Source: Sporosarcina psychrophila
GTDB lineage: Bacteria; Bacillota; Bacilli; Bacillales_A; Planococcaceae
Reading direction: 5' to 3'
NCBI RefSeq assembly: GCF_001590685.1
Contig: NZ_CP014616.1
Span: 2,913,001 to 2,977,000, forward strand
Length of the DNA stretch: 64,000 bases
The notes beneath the pieces are model-generated. The model searched no databases. It was given only the letters and a program-made list of their open reading frames with translations, and was not told the DNA's origin. Each line of letters begins with the position of its first letter. The first letter of the stretch is position 1. This document shows, piece after piece, positions 54,598 to 64,000 of this stretch. The translations under genes were made by a program, and so were the position numbers.

Positions 54598-56046
54598 TCA
54601 AATGCTTTTAGCCTTGCTAACTTTTAATTTCTTTCCTTTGATTGTCGTTTCTTTCATTGCCTGCATAACTAATGAACCTTTGTCATTCAGAATATCAACA
54701 TAAGTCAACTCATCCTGAATGGTAATAATACCGATATCATCTGCTGTTACTCCAGGAATCTTCGCAATCGTGCCAACAAAATCTACGGCTCGAAGCTTCT
54801 TCTTTTTTCCACCATTGAAATGGAGTTTCATGACATCCTTGTTTGGTTGCACATGTATAGTATTTTTGGTTTTCTGACGACCACTGACTTTTTCATCGAA
54901 AGCATTTTTTCCAACAGCTACTTTCTGCTGCGTCGGCGCTTCCAAAACAGGTATCTCAAAGCCAATGTATGCTTCAATTGCTTTAATGAGTTTGCTGTCA
55001 TTTGGAGTTGCAAACGTAATTGCTTTTCCTTTATTACCAGCACGACCGGTTCTGCCAGTTCGATGAACATAGCTCTCTTTTTCCACGGGAACGTCAAAGT
55101 TGATGACAAGTGTTATTTTAGCTACATCAATTCCCCTTGCAGCTACATCGGTCGCCACAAGATAACGAAAATTCCCCATTTTGAAGCCTTCCATAACCGC
55201 AAATCGGTCCTCCTGTACAATTCCACCATGAATCTTTTCACAAGAATAGTTAGACCTTTCCAATTCCGCAAAAACTGTGTCAACTTGCCCCTTAGTTCTG
55301 CAGAAGATAATACAGCTATCTGGGTTTTCAACAACAGTAATGTTTTTCAGCAATGCCATTTTCCCTGCTTCTTTCACTTCAATTACGCTATGTTCAATTG
55401 TACTCGTCGTGACTCCCGTAGAAGCGATTTGAATAGATATAGGTTTTTTCATATAGGTATGGCAAAGATTCTCAACCTTTTTAGGCAACGTAGCGGAAAA
55501 TACCATCGTTACTCTAGTAAGCGGAAGTTTTTGTATGATAGCTTCTACTTGGGCAACAAAACCCATAGTCAACATTTCATCAGCTTCATCTATAATCAAG
55601 TATTTTATTTCATCTACACAAAACGTTCCTCTCTCAATATGGTCCATCACACGCCCAGGAGTACCGACGACTATATGTGTTTTTTGTTCCAACTCTTCCT
55701 CTTGTTTATTAAAGGATTCTTTGCCGTAAACCGCTAGGGCTTTAATTCTTTTAAAACGCCCAATAGCTGTTACATCCTCTTGAACTTGAACAGCAAGCTC
55801 TCGAGTCGGCGTAAGAATTAATGCCTGTGGATTTTCCTTCTCCCAATCAATCATTTCGCAAAGAGGGATACCAAAAGATGCCGTCTTGCCACTGCCTGTT
55901 TGAGATTTCACGATGAGATCCTGATTTTCCAATGCTCTCGGTATGACTTCACTTTGAACCTCCGTCGGCCTTTCAAATTTCAACAAGGCAAGTGCTCTTG
56001 TTATTTCAACGCTTAAATTATAATCCTCAAAACTTCTTTCATTCAT
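54598..56046 (-). CDS. dbpA: ATP-dependent RNA helicase DbpA (YxiN-type)
   Basis: 482 aa from ATG 56046 (GAGG 8 nt before); the frame extends to 56094 without a site. DEAD-box core with Q motif ([13 protein letters not shown]), SQTGSGKT (48-55), PTRELA, DEAD, SAT and [10 protein letters not shown]. The C-terminal domain, [22 protein letters not shown], is the RNA-recognition fold that binds hairpin 92 of 23S rRNA in DbpA/YxiN. It acts in assembly of the large ribosomal subunit. Confidence 0.95.
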   Translation of the reverse strand: MNERSFEDYNLSVEITRALALLKFERPTEVQSEVIPRALENQDLIVKSQTGSGKTASFGIPLCEMIDWEKENPQALILTPTRELAVQVQEDVTAIGRFKRIKALAVYGKESFNKQEEELEQKTHIVVGTPGRVMDHIERGTFCVDEIKYLIIDEADEMLTMGFVAQVEAIIQKLPLTRVTMVFSATLPKKVENLCHTYMKKPISIQIASTGVTTSTIEHSVIEVKEAGKMALLKNITVVENPDSCIIFCRTKGQVDTVFAELERSNYSCEKIHGGIVQEDRFAVMEGFKMGNFRYLVATDVAARGIDVAKITLVINFDVPVEKESYVHRTGRTGRAGNKGKAITFATPNDSKLIKAIEAYIGFEIPVLEAPTQQKVAVGKNAFDEKVSGRQKTKNTIHVQPNKDVMKLHFNGGKKKKLRAVDFVGTIAKIPGVTADDIGIITIQDELTYVDILNDKGSLVMQAMKETTIKGKKLKVSKAKSI

Positions 56047-56113
56047 ATAAGTAACCTCATTTATTATTATTTGACCCCGTTTTTTTCTGATCAAGTGTAG
56101 TCATCCCTAAAAT

Positions 56114-56151
56114 AAAATAATGCTACCCAATACATAAGGTAGCATTATTTT
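56114..56151 (-). terminator. terminator of selO
   Basis: Arms 56114-56127 and 56138-56151 (AAAATAATGCTACC / GGTAGCATTATTTT), perfect. It lies 32 bp beyond the SelO stop and separates it from dbpA. Confidence 0.88.
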
Positions 56152-56182
56152 GTACTGCTAGCAAACCATGAAAAGCCAATTA

Positions 56183-57658
56183 TTAAGTCCCACAAAATGT
56201 TTGGTAAGGCCTTGTTGATTGCGCGGGAAGTGTGGAATAATCATCCTTCCCAGGAGTGTACGCATACGGATTTGATAGAACTTCTAATAGCCTTTCCATC
56301 ACACTGTAATCACCTTGATTCACCGCGGCTTCTAGCGCAGCTTCTACCCGATGGTTCCGTGGGATTAGTACAGGATTACTATCCCGCATTAACTGCTGTG
56401 AGCTGATCTTTGATTCTTGCTGTCTGCCTAGTCTTGACTGCCACAGTGCATACCAGTTGGTAAATTCCGGAGTCCCAAAAAGGACATTATCTTCTAAATT
56501 ATCATACGTTAACGCGCGAAAAGTATTGGTAAAGTCAGCGCGATGCTTCTGCATTAGTCGAAGAAGGTCTTCAATAAGGGATTCATCCTGTTTCTCTTCA
56601 TTAAATAGTCCTAGTTTCGCTCTCATTCCCGCGAGCCAATTCGCATGATAGTGCTCAGGGAAATCGGAAATGGCATCTTGCGCCAGTTTGGCACCCTCTG
56701 CATAATCTTCATGCAGTAATGGTATTAGGGTTTCAGCAAATCGCGCAAGATTCCACCCGACGATATTCGGCTGATTGCCGTAAGAGTAGCGACCTTGAAT
56801 GTCAATGGAACTGAAGACCGTTGCTGGGTCATAGGTATCCATGAAGGCACACGGACCATAATCGATGGTCTCCCCACTTATCGTCATGTTATCGGTATTC
56901 ATTACTCCATGGATAAAACCAACCATTTGCCATTGTGCTACCAAGGCCGCCTGACGCTTGATCACTCCCTGAAGCAACGCAAGATAGCGATTTTCATCAG
57001 TTTCAACTTCCGGAAAATGTCGCTGTAGTGCGTAGTCGGCAAGAACTTGTAGTTCCTCATCCGTTCCCCATTTTGCAGCGTATTGAAAGGTTCCGAAGCG
57101 TAGATGACTGACAGCCACACGAGTCATAATGGCACCTGGAAGATCGGTTTCACGGATGATAAACTCACCGGTTGTCACTACTGCTAGACTTCGAGTAGTA
57201 GGAATACCAAGCGCATGCATGGCTTCACTGATGATGAATTCGCGTAACATTGGTCCAAGTGCCGCGCGACCATCTCCCCCGCGGGAATATGGTGTTCGGC
57301 CCGAACCCTTAAGCTGAATATCAAACCGTTCACCTAAAGGGGTTATCTGTTCGCCAATTAACATAGCCCGGCCGTCCCCTAACATCGCAAAGTGCCCAAA
57401 TTGATGGCCCGCATACGCTTGAGCAAGTGGCAAAGCGCCTTCAGGAATTCGATTCCCAGCAAGCACTGCCACTCCATCTTCGCTTTGCAACTCATGGACA
57501 TCCAATCCCAAGGAAATTGCCAAGGAATCATTGAAAATGATCAACTTCGGTGACTGTACAGGGTTAGGACTGAGGTTTGTAAAAAATGATTTTGGCAGAC
57601 GGGCATAACTATTATCTAAATTCCAGCCTGATTCTATTAGTTCTTTTCGGTTTGTCAT
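56183..57658 (-). CDS. selO: protein adenylyltransferase SelO (YdiU/UPF0061 family)
   Basis: 491 aa from ATG 57658, the family's usual start ([16 protein letters not shown]) and length. An upstream extension to 57787 is not family-like. Pseudokinase with [92 protein letters not shown]. SelO transfers AMP from ATP to Ser/Thr/Tyr residues, tied to redox stress. This homolog ends without the C-terminal selenocysteine/cysteine: the last residues are TFCGT, so a Cys is near the end. Confidence 0.92.
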   Translation of the reverse strand: MTNRKELIESGWNLDNSYARLPKSFFTNLSPNPVQSPKLIIFNDSLAISLGLDVHELQSEDGVAVLAGNRIPEGALPLAQAYAGHQFGHFAMLGDGRAMLIGEQITPLGERFDIQLKGSGRTPYSRGGDGRAALGPMLREFIISEAMHALGIPTTRSLAVVTTGEFIIRETDLPGAIMTRVAVSHLRFGTFQYAAKWGTDEELQVLADYALQRHFPEVETDENRYLALLQGVIKRQAALVAQWQMVGFIHGVMNTDNMTISGETIDYGPCAFMDTYDPATVFSSIDIQGRYSYGNQPNIVGWNLARFAETLIPLLHEDYAEGAKLAQDAISDFPEHYHANWLAGMRAKLGLFNEEKQDESLIEDLLRLMQKHRADFTNTFRALTYDNLEDNVLFGTPEFTNWYALWQSRLGRQQESKISSQQLMRDSNPVLIPRNHRVEAALEAAVNQGDYSVMERLLEVLSNPYAYTPGKDDYSTLPAQSTRPYQTFCGT

Positions 57659-58152
57659 CGTATCTTCTATCTTCCTTTCGTCTGTTTGCCTGATTTTTTT
57701 ATATAAAACATAAATCACGGTATCCCTTTTCATTAGGTAGTCCTTCGTAGTGTTTTCTTCTGTTAATTTAGTATACCCTTTCCACACGTTGGTAACTCCC
57801 TTAGTTTTCGCTAACTATGCAGGGTGCACTAATGTGTTTCCCATAAGTGTCGTATACAGTGACCGACAGCGTACCTACACCAACATTCTCAGTTCTTCAT
57901 CATAGATTTTTGTCGTTTAGATGCGCGTGTATTGCAAGCATCACTCAAAATTTACGCCACATTTTAACACGATATTTGAACCATCAGGTCAGTGTGATAT
58001 ACCCGGCCATTTCACCATAATATAGTATAAATGGATTTAACTGAAATCCCGTGTGGATAAGAACTTTCCTGCGACACATACTTTGGTAATACACAAACTG
58101 AGCACAGTTTTTTCAGATCAGTAAATAATCACACCGAAAGAGGGGTATTCTA
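57659..58152. other. 494-bp divergent region between selO and the nucleoside hydrolase gene
   Basis: Promoters for both genes should lie here. No coding frame and no clear hairpin are visible. Sequence near 57790-57900 looks like eroded coding DNA but I cannot assign it. Confidence 0.5.
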
Positions 58153-59100
58153 TTGGCAAAAAAAGTTCTTTTATTTGGTGATATTGGAATAGATGACACA
58201 GTGGGCCTTATCTACGCCCACTTTAATGACGAGATTGATATCGTCGGAGTGGTAGCCGACTATGGGAATGTATCAAGAGAAGATGCAATGTCAAATATTC
58301 GCTATTTGTTTAACTTATTTAATTTCCCCAATAACATTCCAGTCATAAGTGGTGCAGAAATGCCGATGACTGCAGAACTCCCCACCTACTATCCGGAAAT
58401 CCATGGCGTACATGGTCTCGGACCCATAGTACCGGATGACTATGAATTCGTGATAGAAAACTTCCTGGAGATTGTAAATATAATTAAAATGTATAAGGAT
58501 GAGCTGATTATCGTAAATATTGGCCGCCTGACTTCACTTGCTACATTGTTTATTCTTTATAAAGAATTAATGGGCAACGTGAAGGAATTTTATATTATGG
58601 GGGGAGCATTTGGGGTACCTGGAAATGTAACACCTGTCGCGGAAGCAAACTTTCATGCAGATCCTGTAGCGGTGAAAATCGTCCTTTCTTATGCCAATAA
58701 TGTCACAATAATCCCTTTAAACGCAACACAAAAAGCAATTGTCACACCTGAAATGGTCGATTATATTGATCACTTTGGAAAAACCGCAATCTTTAAGTCG
58801 TTAATGGACTTTTACACCGAATTTTATCAAGAAAGGGATCCAACTCTTCAAGGAAGCCCCGTGCATGACGCACTTACACTGATGGCGGTCATACACCCTG
58901 AAATGTTCACGTTCAATTCACGTTCTATCGAAATCGGGCAGCATTTGGAAGGACCTGCAAGGGGGCAAAGTATTGCTGATATACGGCCAGGTGACCAATT
59001 TTATGACAACGAAAAAAATCACCGCATTGCATTTGACTTGGACTACGAGACATTTTTCCACAAATTCCTGTCTGTCATGACAGGTAAACAGTCAAAATAA
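58153..59100 (+). CDS. inosine-uridine-preferring nucleoside hydrolase family protein
   Basis: 315 aa from TTG 58153 (AGAGGGG 8 nt ahead). In the N-terminal calcium motif DxDPGxDD the second Asp and the Asp pair are kept (GDIGIDD), but the first Asp is Phe. The C-terminal VHDALTL carries the His-Asp pair of the active site. Members split purine or pyrimidine nucleosides into base and ribose. The loss of one of the four metal-binding Asp residues could change activity. The gene ends 12 bp before the convergent germination gene. Confidence 0.82.
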   Translation: MAKKVLLFGDIGIDDTVGLIYAHFNDEIDIVGVVADYGNVSREDAMSNIRYLFNLFNFPNNIPVISGAEMPMTAELPTYYPEIHGVHGLGPIVPDDYEFVIENFLEIVNIIKMYKDELIIVNIGRLTSLATLFILYKELMGNVKEFYIMGGAFGVPGNVTPVAEANFHADPVAVKIVLSYANNVTIIPLNATQKAIVTPEMVDYIDHFGKTAIFKSLMDFYTEFYQERDPTLQGSPVHDALTLMAVIHPEMFTFNSRSIEIGQHLEGPARGQSIADIRPGDQFYDNEKNHRIAFDLDYETFFHKFLSVMTGKQSK

Positions 59101-59112
59101 GGTGAGTACTAA

Positions 59113-60237
59113 TCATTCAAAGACTCCACTTCTAAGCAGTGTAAAGTCAACATGGACGTTAACTTTCATTTCCTTGTACAACTCATGCCATTTCTCTTCC
59201 GTCAATTCAGAATGACGTACAGAGCTTCTATAAATCTCACCATAGCCAAAAACATCCGAGCCAATGTTTTGGCAATAAGCAATTACCCTTGATATTTCAC
59301 TCGACAGACTCTTACTGATCGCTTTTTCAAGTGCTTCCACCTTTTTAGAATTTCCAACATTAACGTTAGGTTTTATTTCTAATAATCTTGCTTGCACTGT
59401 AAGGTATAGGTCAAATTCAGGAGTTTTTGGATTGACTAACTTCACTTCTTTATGCGTTTTTATCGGATCGAATACCAGATTAATTTCATCAGGAGGATCC
59501 TTCAGTAAAGATGAAGGTAAATCATCCCCTTTAATTTTCAATTCAAATACTCCAGCATGATAATCATCTCGACTTAACTTCACATAAAAGCTATCATCGA
59601 TAGTAAGTTTACCTATCATTTTGTCCTTTTTAAATAAAGCGATTCCAGAAATCTCTATTAGCTCCTCATCTCTTCTTATAATAGGCATCGCTATGTCCCT
59701 GCCCATGAAATAATAATCTTTGGCTACGTCATGAAGAGTGGATGAAACCACTTGCTCACTTTTAATATTTTGCTCTACCAGCTTATAAATATGTTCCCCA
59801 ATATCCTCTATATCTGGGTATTGGTATTCCAGTAAGGCTTTCGTTTGACCTTCAACAACCGCCATAATAATATCCCCACTCATTGCAGGATTTTTCAACA
59901 AATTTTCAATGTAATGACCAATACCGTCTTGGGCAAACTCTTCACCGAATAAGACCCCCCTCAATTGTCCGCTCATTATTTTTTCAGCTGCTCTGCGATT
60001 GATTTTTGAACGTGTCCCTTGACTTGTTTCGTTTTCAGCAGTAATAACTGCAACTTTACTTTCTAACTCTGTGCTCACTTGGCGAACAACCGCTGTAGTC
60101 TCTACGCCTTCCTCTTTACCCAAGTCATAGCCAATTAAAGTGACTAAACCTACCCTTTCAAGGAGTTTTGTTTCTGCACATCCTACCAAACCAATGAAAA
60201 GAAATAGCAGTAGTAAAAAACAACAAAAATTTTTCAT
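59113..60237 (-). CDS. spore germination lipoprotein, Ger(x)C family (second receptor)
   Basis: 374 aa. Lipobox FIGLVGC with Cys21, then AETKLLERVGLVTLIGYDLGKEEGVETTAVVRQ. The family's WDxxE start is altered here, but SGQLRGVLFGEEFAQDG, YGEIYRSSVRHSELTEEKWHELYKEM and the C-terminal domain are clear. C subunit of the second germinant receptor. The ATG overlaps the gerB stop by 4 bp (ATGA). Last gene in its operon. Confidence 0.9.
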   Translation of the reverse strand: MKNFCCFLLLLFLFIGLVGCAETKLLERVGLVTLIGYDLGKEEGVETTAVVRQVSTELESKVAVITAENETSQGTRSKINRRAAEKIMSGQLRGVLFGEEFAQDGIGHYIENLLKNPAMSGDIIMAVVEGQTKALLEYQYPDIEDIGEHIYKLVEQNIKSEQVVSSTLHDVAKDYYFMGRDIAMPIIRRDEELIEISGIALFKKDKMIGKLTIDDSFYVKLSRDDYHAGVFELKIKGDDLPSSLLKDPPDEINLVFDPIKTHKEVKLVNPKTPEFDLYLTVQARLLEIKPNVNVGNSKKVEALEKAISKSLSSEISRVIAYCQNIGSDVFGYGEIYRSSVRHSELTEEKWHELYKEMKVNVHVDFTLLRSGVFE

Positions 60238-61346
60238 TCTATTTGCTCCTTACGTGATTTGATTTTCCTTTTCGCCACTGCTAAGACATACAAGATGATA
60301 GGATAAACAAAAACAATATAAAACGCCACCTGGCCAAAGTAATTATTAAATGTATTTATTTGAAGTCGAGTTTTAAGTGTTAAGCTTACAATTAATATGA
60401 TGAGCGAGAATACCCAGACGAATTTATTCGCACTTACCTTTACTAGTCGTCTGGTTCCGCGAAAAGCAGCCCATAGAAATAGACACAGGTTCGGCAAAAT
60501 AATCAACATCCAAAAACAAACCGCTATATACTCAAATCGTTCAATGAACGGAAATTTAACAATACTAAATAAAGACAAAGTCGCCCAAATGGTTTTAGTT
60601 AATTGTTCCCCGCTGAAGTAAGTTAACGAAACCAACATGATGGCAAGGTAAATCAATGTCGTCATGAACAAACCAAGATGAATATTTTTTTTTGCATTCT
60701 TTTTATCCTTTATAAAGGGATAAATCACATATAATATTTCAAATCCAACAACCGTAAAGGTCATGGACTTTACACCTTTCAGTATTTCGCTCATATTAGC
60801 CTCTAAAATCGGAAGAAGGCTTCTCAATTCTATATATTTCATTGGATAAGCCAACATCGGGAAAAGCCATATGGAAAGTATAAAACTAAAAAAAGAAACG
60901 CCTACAATTACCCGCAGACCACCGGTAAACGTGTAAATTACAATTAATAGCAATGAAGCCGCAATAAACCAAGTATTTAAATTCGGAAAAACCCATGTTT
61001 GAACGACCTCAATATAGTTTCTCAAAACGGAGAAAAAGGCACCTGAACAATAAAAAATATAAATGATATTTAAAAAATTCCCTAGCCATTTACCAAATAC
61101 ATCTTGATGAATTCCGTATAAATCATTTGAACCGTATATTTCCAACGTTTTAAGCATGAAAATTGCGATAATATGCGTGGCGAGACCTGCGAGTAGTACA
61201 GAAATCCATGCATCATGTTTTGCGTCCTGGTATATAATCCGTTGAAATCCTTGAATCCCGATTCCGATTTGAGCGGTATGAATGATGAAAAAAAGTAGAA
61301 AAGCATTAATTGTATCAGTGGGACCAATTTGTATGGAATTTTTCAC
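60234..61346 (-). CDS. spore germination permease, GerAB type (second receptor)
   Basis: 370 aa with ten predicted membrane helices, same family as 45384-46496 but clearly diverged. The start is GTG 61346, directly after the gerA stop, with AAGGTG ahead. It would be the germinant-binding B subunit. Begins with SIQIGPTDTINAFLLFFIIHTAQIGIGIQGF, the expected first helix. Confidence 0.9.
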   Translation of the reverse strand: MKNSIQIGPTDTINAFLLFFIIHTAQIGIGIQGFQRIIYQDAKHDAWISVLLAGLATHIIAIFMLKTLEIYGSNDLYGIHQDVFGKWLGNFLNIIYIFYCSGAFFSVLRNYIEVVQTWVFPNLNTWFIAASLLLIVIYTFTGGLRVIVGVSFFSFILSIWLFPMLAYPMKYIELRSLLPILEANMSEILKGVKSMTFTVVGFEILYVIYPFIKDKKNAKKNIHLGLFMTTLIYLAIMLVSLTYFSGEQLTKTIWATLSLFSIVKFPFIERFEYIAVCFWMLIILPNLCLFLWAAFRGTRRLVKVSANKFVWVFSLIILIVSLTLKTRLQINTFNNYFGQVAFYIVFVYPIILYVLAVAKRKIKSRKEQIE

Positions 61347-62903
61347 TTATTTCACCTTCTGTTCATTTTTCTCAGGATTTATCGGTTGCGGCTCATATTT
61401 ATCTTCATCCTCCGGTCTGGTATTTGAAGGTCTCTTAAATGTAAACGGCAACGGCAACCTGACAAGACTATCCCGCCAATCAAGCAAGCGAGGAGGATAA
61501 AAAGGCGCTGTATACGGCGAACCTAGGCTTGTTTGACGCAAAAGATGGATTAGGATAAAACAAAGCCCCAGCATAATGCCGTAAAATCCCCAAAGTCCTG
61601 CTAATACTATTAACGGAAACCGAATGATTCTGATGACATTACCCATCATGTAACTTGGTGTTGTGAAGGATGCCAACGCCCCTAAGGCGACGATAATAAT
61701 TAAAATATTACTCGTAATCCCTGCTTGTACGGCTGCGGTTCCAATAACAATACCGCCAACAATACCGATCGTTTGACCAACCTTCGAGGGTAATCTGACT
61801 CCAGCTTCTCTAAGTAGCTCAATAATGAGTTCTAAAAGTAGGGCTTCAAATAAAGGGGGGAAAGGAACCAATGCTCTTGATTCACTTAGCGGGACTAAAA
61901 GAGATTGCGGAATTACTTCATAATGAAATGTCAATGCTGCTACATATAAAGGGGATAAAAAAACAGATAGGACGACTGCACTAAATCTTAATAACCGGGC
62001 AAATGTAGCAATTTGCCATCTAAGATTTTGATCCTCCTGACTTTGGAAGAACTCAAGAAATGAGTGTGGGCAAACGATTGCAAGGGAACTTCCATCCACG
62101 ATGACCCCTAATTTGCCATTCAAAAGTTCAGCACAAAGCTTATCCGGTCTTTCTGTTAGTAACATTTGCGGAAAAATCGATAAAGAGTTGTCGTCTATCA
62201 TTTGCTCAAGAATCGAGCTATCTAATACCGAATCCACTTTAAGGTCGGCAATCCTTTGTCTTAGCGTATTCACCATTTCATCGGAAGCAACGCCTTTAAT
62301 GTATAACATCGCAATCGTTGTCTTCGATTGCTTTCCAACTTCTAATCCTTCATTGCATAGATTTGGGTTTTTTATATACCTCCGAATCAAGGAAATATTT
62401 GTCGACAGACTTTCAGTAAACCCAACTTGGGCACCGATTACCTGGGATTCGTTTTCCGGTGCTGATAAAGCCCGTGATTCATTGGTGGGGATATTAGCCA
62501 ATACAATTTGCGAGTAGCCTTCAACATGAATAAGTACCGTTCCATCCATCATTGCAATTACTGCTTCTCCTATTTCATTAGCCATTTTCACCTGCGCTAT
62601 TGTCAGGGTGGATATTATATTTTCTGGTGATTCATTTGTATGCTTCAACAGGTCCTTAAGGATATGATAATTTAACGTCGGGACATCTACTAGGTTCTCT
62701 ATATATATGAGCGTAAGATTCGGTAATATCGATTTAGTGATTAAATCAGATGAATTGTGAGTAGCATCTTTTATGGACTGAATAAAAATATCACCAGAAG
62801 TTGAAATCTGTATTTGTATTTCTTCTGTGTTTTCTTCAGTCACAACTGTTTCCTGTTTTTCTTTTGAAGATCGTTTGGACTTTTTGTTAAACAGTAGACT
62901 CAC
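61347..62903 (-). CDS. spore germination protein, GerAA type (second receptor)
   Basis: 518 aa. N-terminal soluble domain (to about 285), then five to six membrane helices, with FFQSQEDQNLRWQIATFARLLRFSAVV and PLFEALLLELIIELLREAGVRLPSKVGQTIGIVGG. C-terminal proline-rich tail. GTG 62903 lies inside GAGGTGAG, so the true start is uncertain; no other start with a better site is seen nearby. A-B-C order, unlike the first receptor, so the two were not made by a recent duplication. Confidence 0.9.
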   Translation of the reverse strand: MSLLFNKKSKRSSKEKQETVVTEENTEEIQIQISTSGDIFIQSIKDATHNSSDLITKSILPNLTLIYIENLVDVPTLNYHILKDLLKHTNESPENIISTLTIAQVKMANEIGEAVIAMMDGTVLIHVEGYSQIVLANIPTNESRALSAPENESQVIGAQVGFTESLSTNISLIRRYIKNPNLCNEGLEVGKQSKTTIAMLYIKGVASDEMVNTLRQRIADLKVDSVLDSSILEQMIDDNSLSIFPQMLLTERPDKLCAELLNGKLGVIVDGSSLAIVCPHSFLEFFQSQEDQNLRWQIATFARLLRFSAVVLSVFLSPLYVAALTFHYEVIPQSLLVPLSESRALVPFPPLFEALLLELIIELLREAGVRLPSKVGQTIGIVGGIVIGTAAVQAGITSNILIIIVALGALASFTTPSYMMGNVIRIIRFPLIVLAGLWGFYGIMLGLCFILIHLLRQTSLGSPYTAPFYPPRLLDWRDSLVRLPLPFTFKRPSNTRPEDEDKYEPQPINPEKNEQKVK

Positions 62904-63362
62904 CTCATTTGTATCTTTGTCCCTAGAATAGCCTTTTGAGGGAGAATCTATACCCTTCTTTCGGCTTCAGTTAACGGGGAGAGATGGGGTTAATGGGGCG
63001 TACGCACTCTGTCTCCCCATTTTTTAAGGCGTTGTTTTTTCAAAATATCCTGGAATTGGTCATTCCAATCAACTACAGTTATTAGCAAATTTGGAAATAC
63101 TTCAGTCAAAGTAGCGTACGAATTCCCGTTCCACTTCCGTATCTGAAATTTTCAGTTCATTTTCTCTAACTATATTCACCACTGAAAATGCTTTTATGTT
63201 GAACACTCACTACGAAGTGTTAGTCTAGCAAAAACTACCTAAAACCAACCTCTATACCAATCCCTTCTAGACACTTCGATTTTTCAACATAAAGGGTTCA
63301 GCTCTTCCCTCTGCGGGTATCACAAGTTGTGAAGCTTGTTTTACAGAAGGGGATATATAAAT
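62904..63362. other. 459-bp non-coding region
   Basis: A plus-strand hairpin AATGGGG (62992-62998) / CCCCATT (63015-63021) with following T lies near 63020, without a plus-strand gene before it. The complement of 63100-63135 reads EVEREFVRYFD, which may be an eroded coding fragment I cannot place. No other structure noted. Confidence 0.45.
62992..63025 (+). terminator. terminator-like hairpin, plus orientation
   Basis: Seven-base arms AATGGGG/CCCCATT with a 16-nt loop and TTTTT. The preceding GGGGAGA can alternatively pair with TCTCCCC. No gene on the plus strand stops before it. Confidence 0.45.
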
Positions 63363-63983
63363 ATGTTTGGACTCAAAGATTTACTGTCATTGATTACTTC
63401 AGCATTTATCATCTTGCCTCTTGTCATTTTTTTGAGGGAGTCTGGTTACTTTATTGTCAGTGGCATTTTCGGTGTTAAGAACCCAAGGTTGACCATTGGA
63501 TCAGGTCCTCGGATTTTCAAAATCGGATTCTTTGATGTGCGAAAATATTATCATGTGTATAGTTGGTTTTCCTATGACTCGTTGAAAAGAAAAAATAATT
63601 TTGCATATATATGTGTTTACTTGGGACCGATTCTTTCCAACCTTGTATTTGCTGTTACTATAAATGCACTTCTAGCCAATGGGATGCTTCACGAGTATAG
63701 AACATTTTGGGAGCGATTTATTTTCTATGCGTTCTATTATGTACTTTTTGACGCCATTCCCATGATAACTGTAAACGGTAAGCCGAATAACGGAATGATC
63801 ATTTATGAAATGCTACGGCATGGTAAACGAACCGACTACAATAACGAGCCTTTTATCCCAGCGACTAGTGACGTAGAAGAGCAATATCAGAAAGAAATGG
63901 AAGGTATTCAAGAACTGGAAGAGGATAAAAAAAAGGCTAAACAAAGTATTATAAAGGAAATCCAAGACTTAAAGAAGAAATGA
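63363..63983 (+). CDS. membrane protein resembling an M50 (site-2) protease that lacks HExxH
   Basis: 206 aa from ATG 63363 with AAGGGGAT about 10 nt ahead. The first segment, LPLVIFLRESGYFIVSGIFGVKNPRLTIGSGPRIFKIG, follows the start of M50 proteases (xIFxHExGHFxVAxxFGVKVxxFSIGFGP), but the zinc motif HExGH reads RESGY. The second M50 motif (NxxPxxxxDGG) reads DAIPMITVNGKPNNG. So the fold seems kept and the catalytic residues lost. It ends in a charged, probably helical tail (EEQYQKEMEGIQELEEDKKK). Function unknown, not a working protease if this holds. Confidence 0.7.
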   Translation: MFGLKDLLSLITSAFIILPLVIFLRESGYFIVSGIFGVKNPRLTIGSGPRIFKIGFFDVRKYYHVYSWFSYDSLKRKNNFAYICVYLGPILSNLVFAVTINALLANGMLHEYRTFWERFIFYAFYYVLFDAIPMITVNGKPNNGMIIYEMLRHGKRTDYNNEPFIPATSDVEEQYQKEMEGIQELEEDKKKAKQSIIKEIQDLKKK

Positions 63984-64000
63984 ATGAATACACTCCTATC

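Noticed and set aside
54820-55737. 305-codon open frame on the plus strand
   Set aside because: It lies wholly opposite dbpA, a clearly conserved helicase gene. The translated sequence has no family pattern and is rich in Phe, Asn, Ser and Tyr, as expected of an antisense frame.

Overview
The window looks like a chromosome segment of a low-GC, endospore-forming member of the Bacillales. The closest fit by gene content and style is the Planococcaceae (Sporosarcina-like). The reasons are strong AGGAGG ribosome binding sites with frequent TTG/GTG starts, two gerA-type spore germinant receptor operons, a Tlp small acid-soluble spore protein, a bacillopeptidase F-like protease, RNase J, a YqhV-family protein, and PTS and glycerol antitermination systems of Bacillus type. 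The genus is an inference. I see no rRNA, tRNA, prophage, CRISPR array or intact transposase.

Layout. 1-6.6 kb: an aerobic phenylacetate degradation operon on the minus strand, in order paaA-paaB-paaC-paaD-EthD protein-paaF-paaG-aldehyde dehydrogenase, with another CDS starting at the left edge and a ferredoxin remnant just upstream of paaA. 6.6-11.1 kb: a very large secreted S8 protease. 11.1-17.4 kb: a sparse region with IS200/IS605-like end remnants, a duplicated terminator segment, a pair of related membrane proteins, a succinate-semialdehyde dehydrogenase, a DinB protein and a formate/nitrite channel. 17.7-23.6 kb: a metallo-hydrolase, RNase J, a Ca2+/H+ exchanger, a YugN-like protein, a DUF1697 gene with an in-frame stop, and an odd 21-bp tandem repeat. 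23.6-30.1 kb: a 4-hydroxyphenylacetate 3-hydroxylase-type gene, then glpK, glpF, glpP and glpD with two GlpP-type leader terminators. 30.4-33.9 kb: yqhV and a PTS operon (IIA, BglG-type antiterminator, IICB) behind an evident RAT/terminator leader.

34.4-42 kb: a beta-lactamase-fold hydrolase and an oppABCDF peptide transporter. 42-44.8 kb: a DUF3899 protein, an M19 dipeptidase, bioY with a BirA-type operator, and tlp. 45.4-49.6 kb: first germinant receptor operon (A, C, small D-like, B). 49.6-52.5 kb: a decayed stretch that includes a methionine synthase C-terminal fragment, an RNase H-like protein, and an unrecognised protein with a Cys/Lys/Asp-rich N-terminus. 52.7-59.1 kb: cobT, a GNAT acetyltransferase, the 23S rRNA helicase DbpA, SelO, and a nucleoside hydrolase homolog. 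59.1-62.9 kb: second germinant receptor operon (A, B, C). Right end: a membrane protein that looks like a site-2 protease (M50) fold whose HExxH motif has been lost.

Functional themes are aromatic acid catabolism (paa and hpaB-like genes), glycerol and amino-sugar/sugar uptake controlled by transcript antitermination, peptide scavenging, and spore formation and germination. Intergenic DNA carries a dispersed, roughly 100-bp GC-rich repeat family (at least five copies or part copies) and several strong terminator hairpins, one of which has no gene in front of it.
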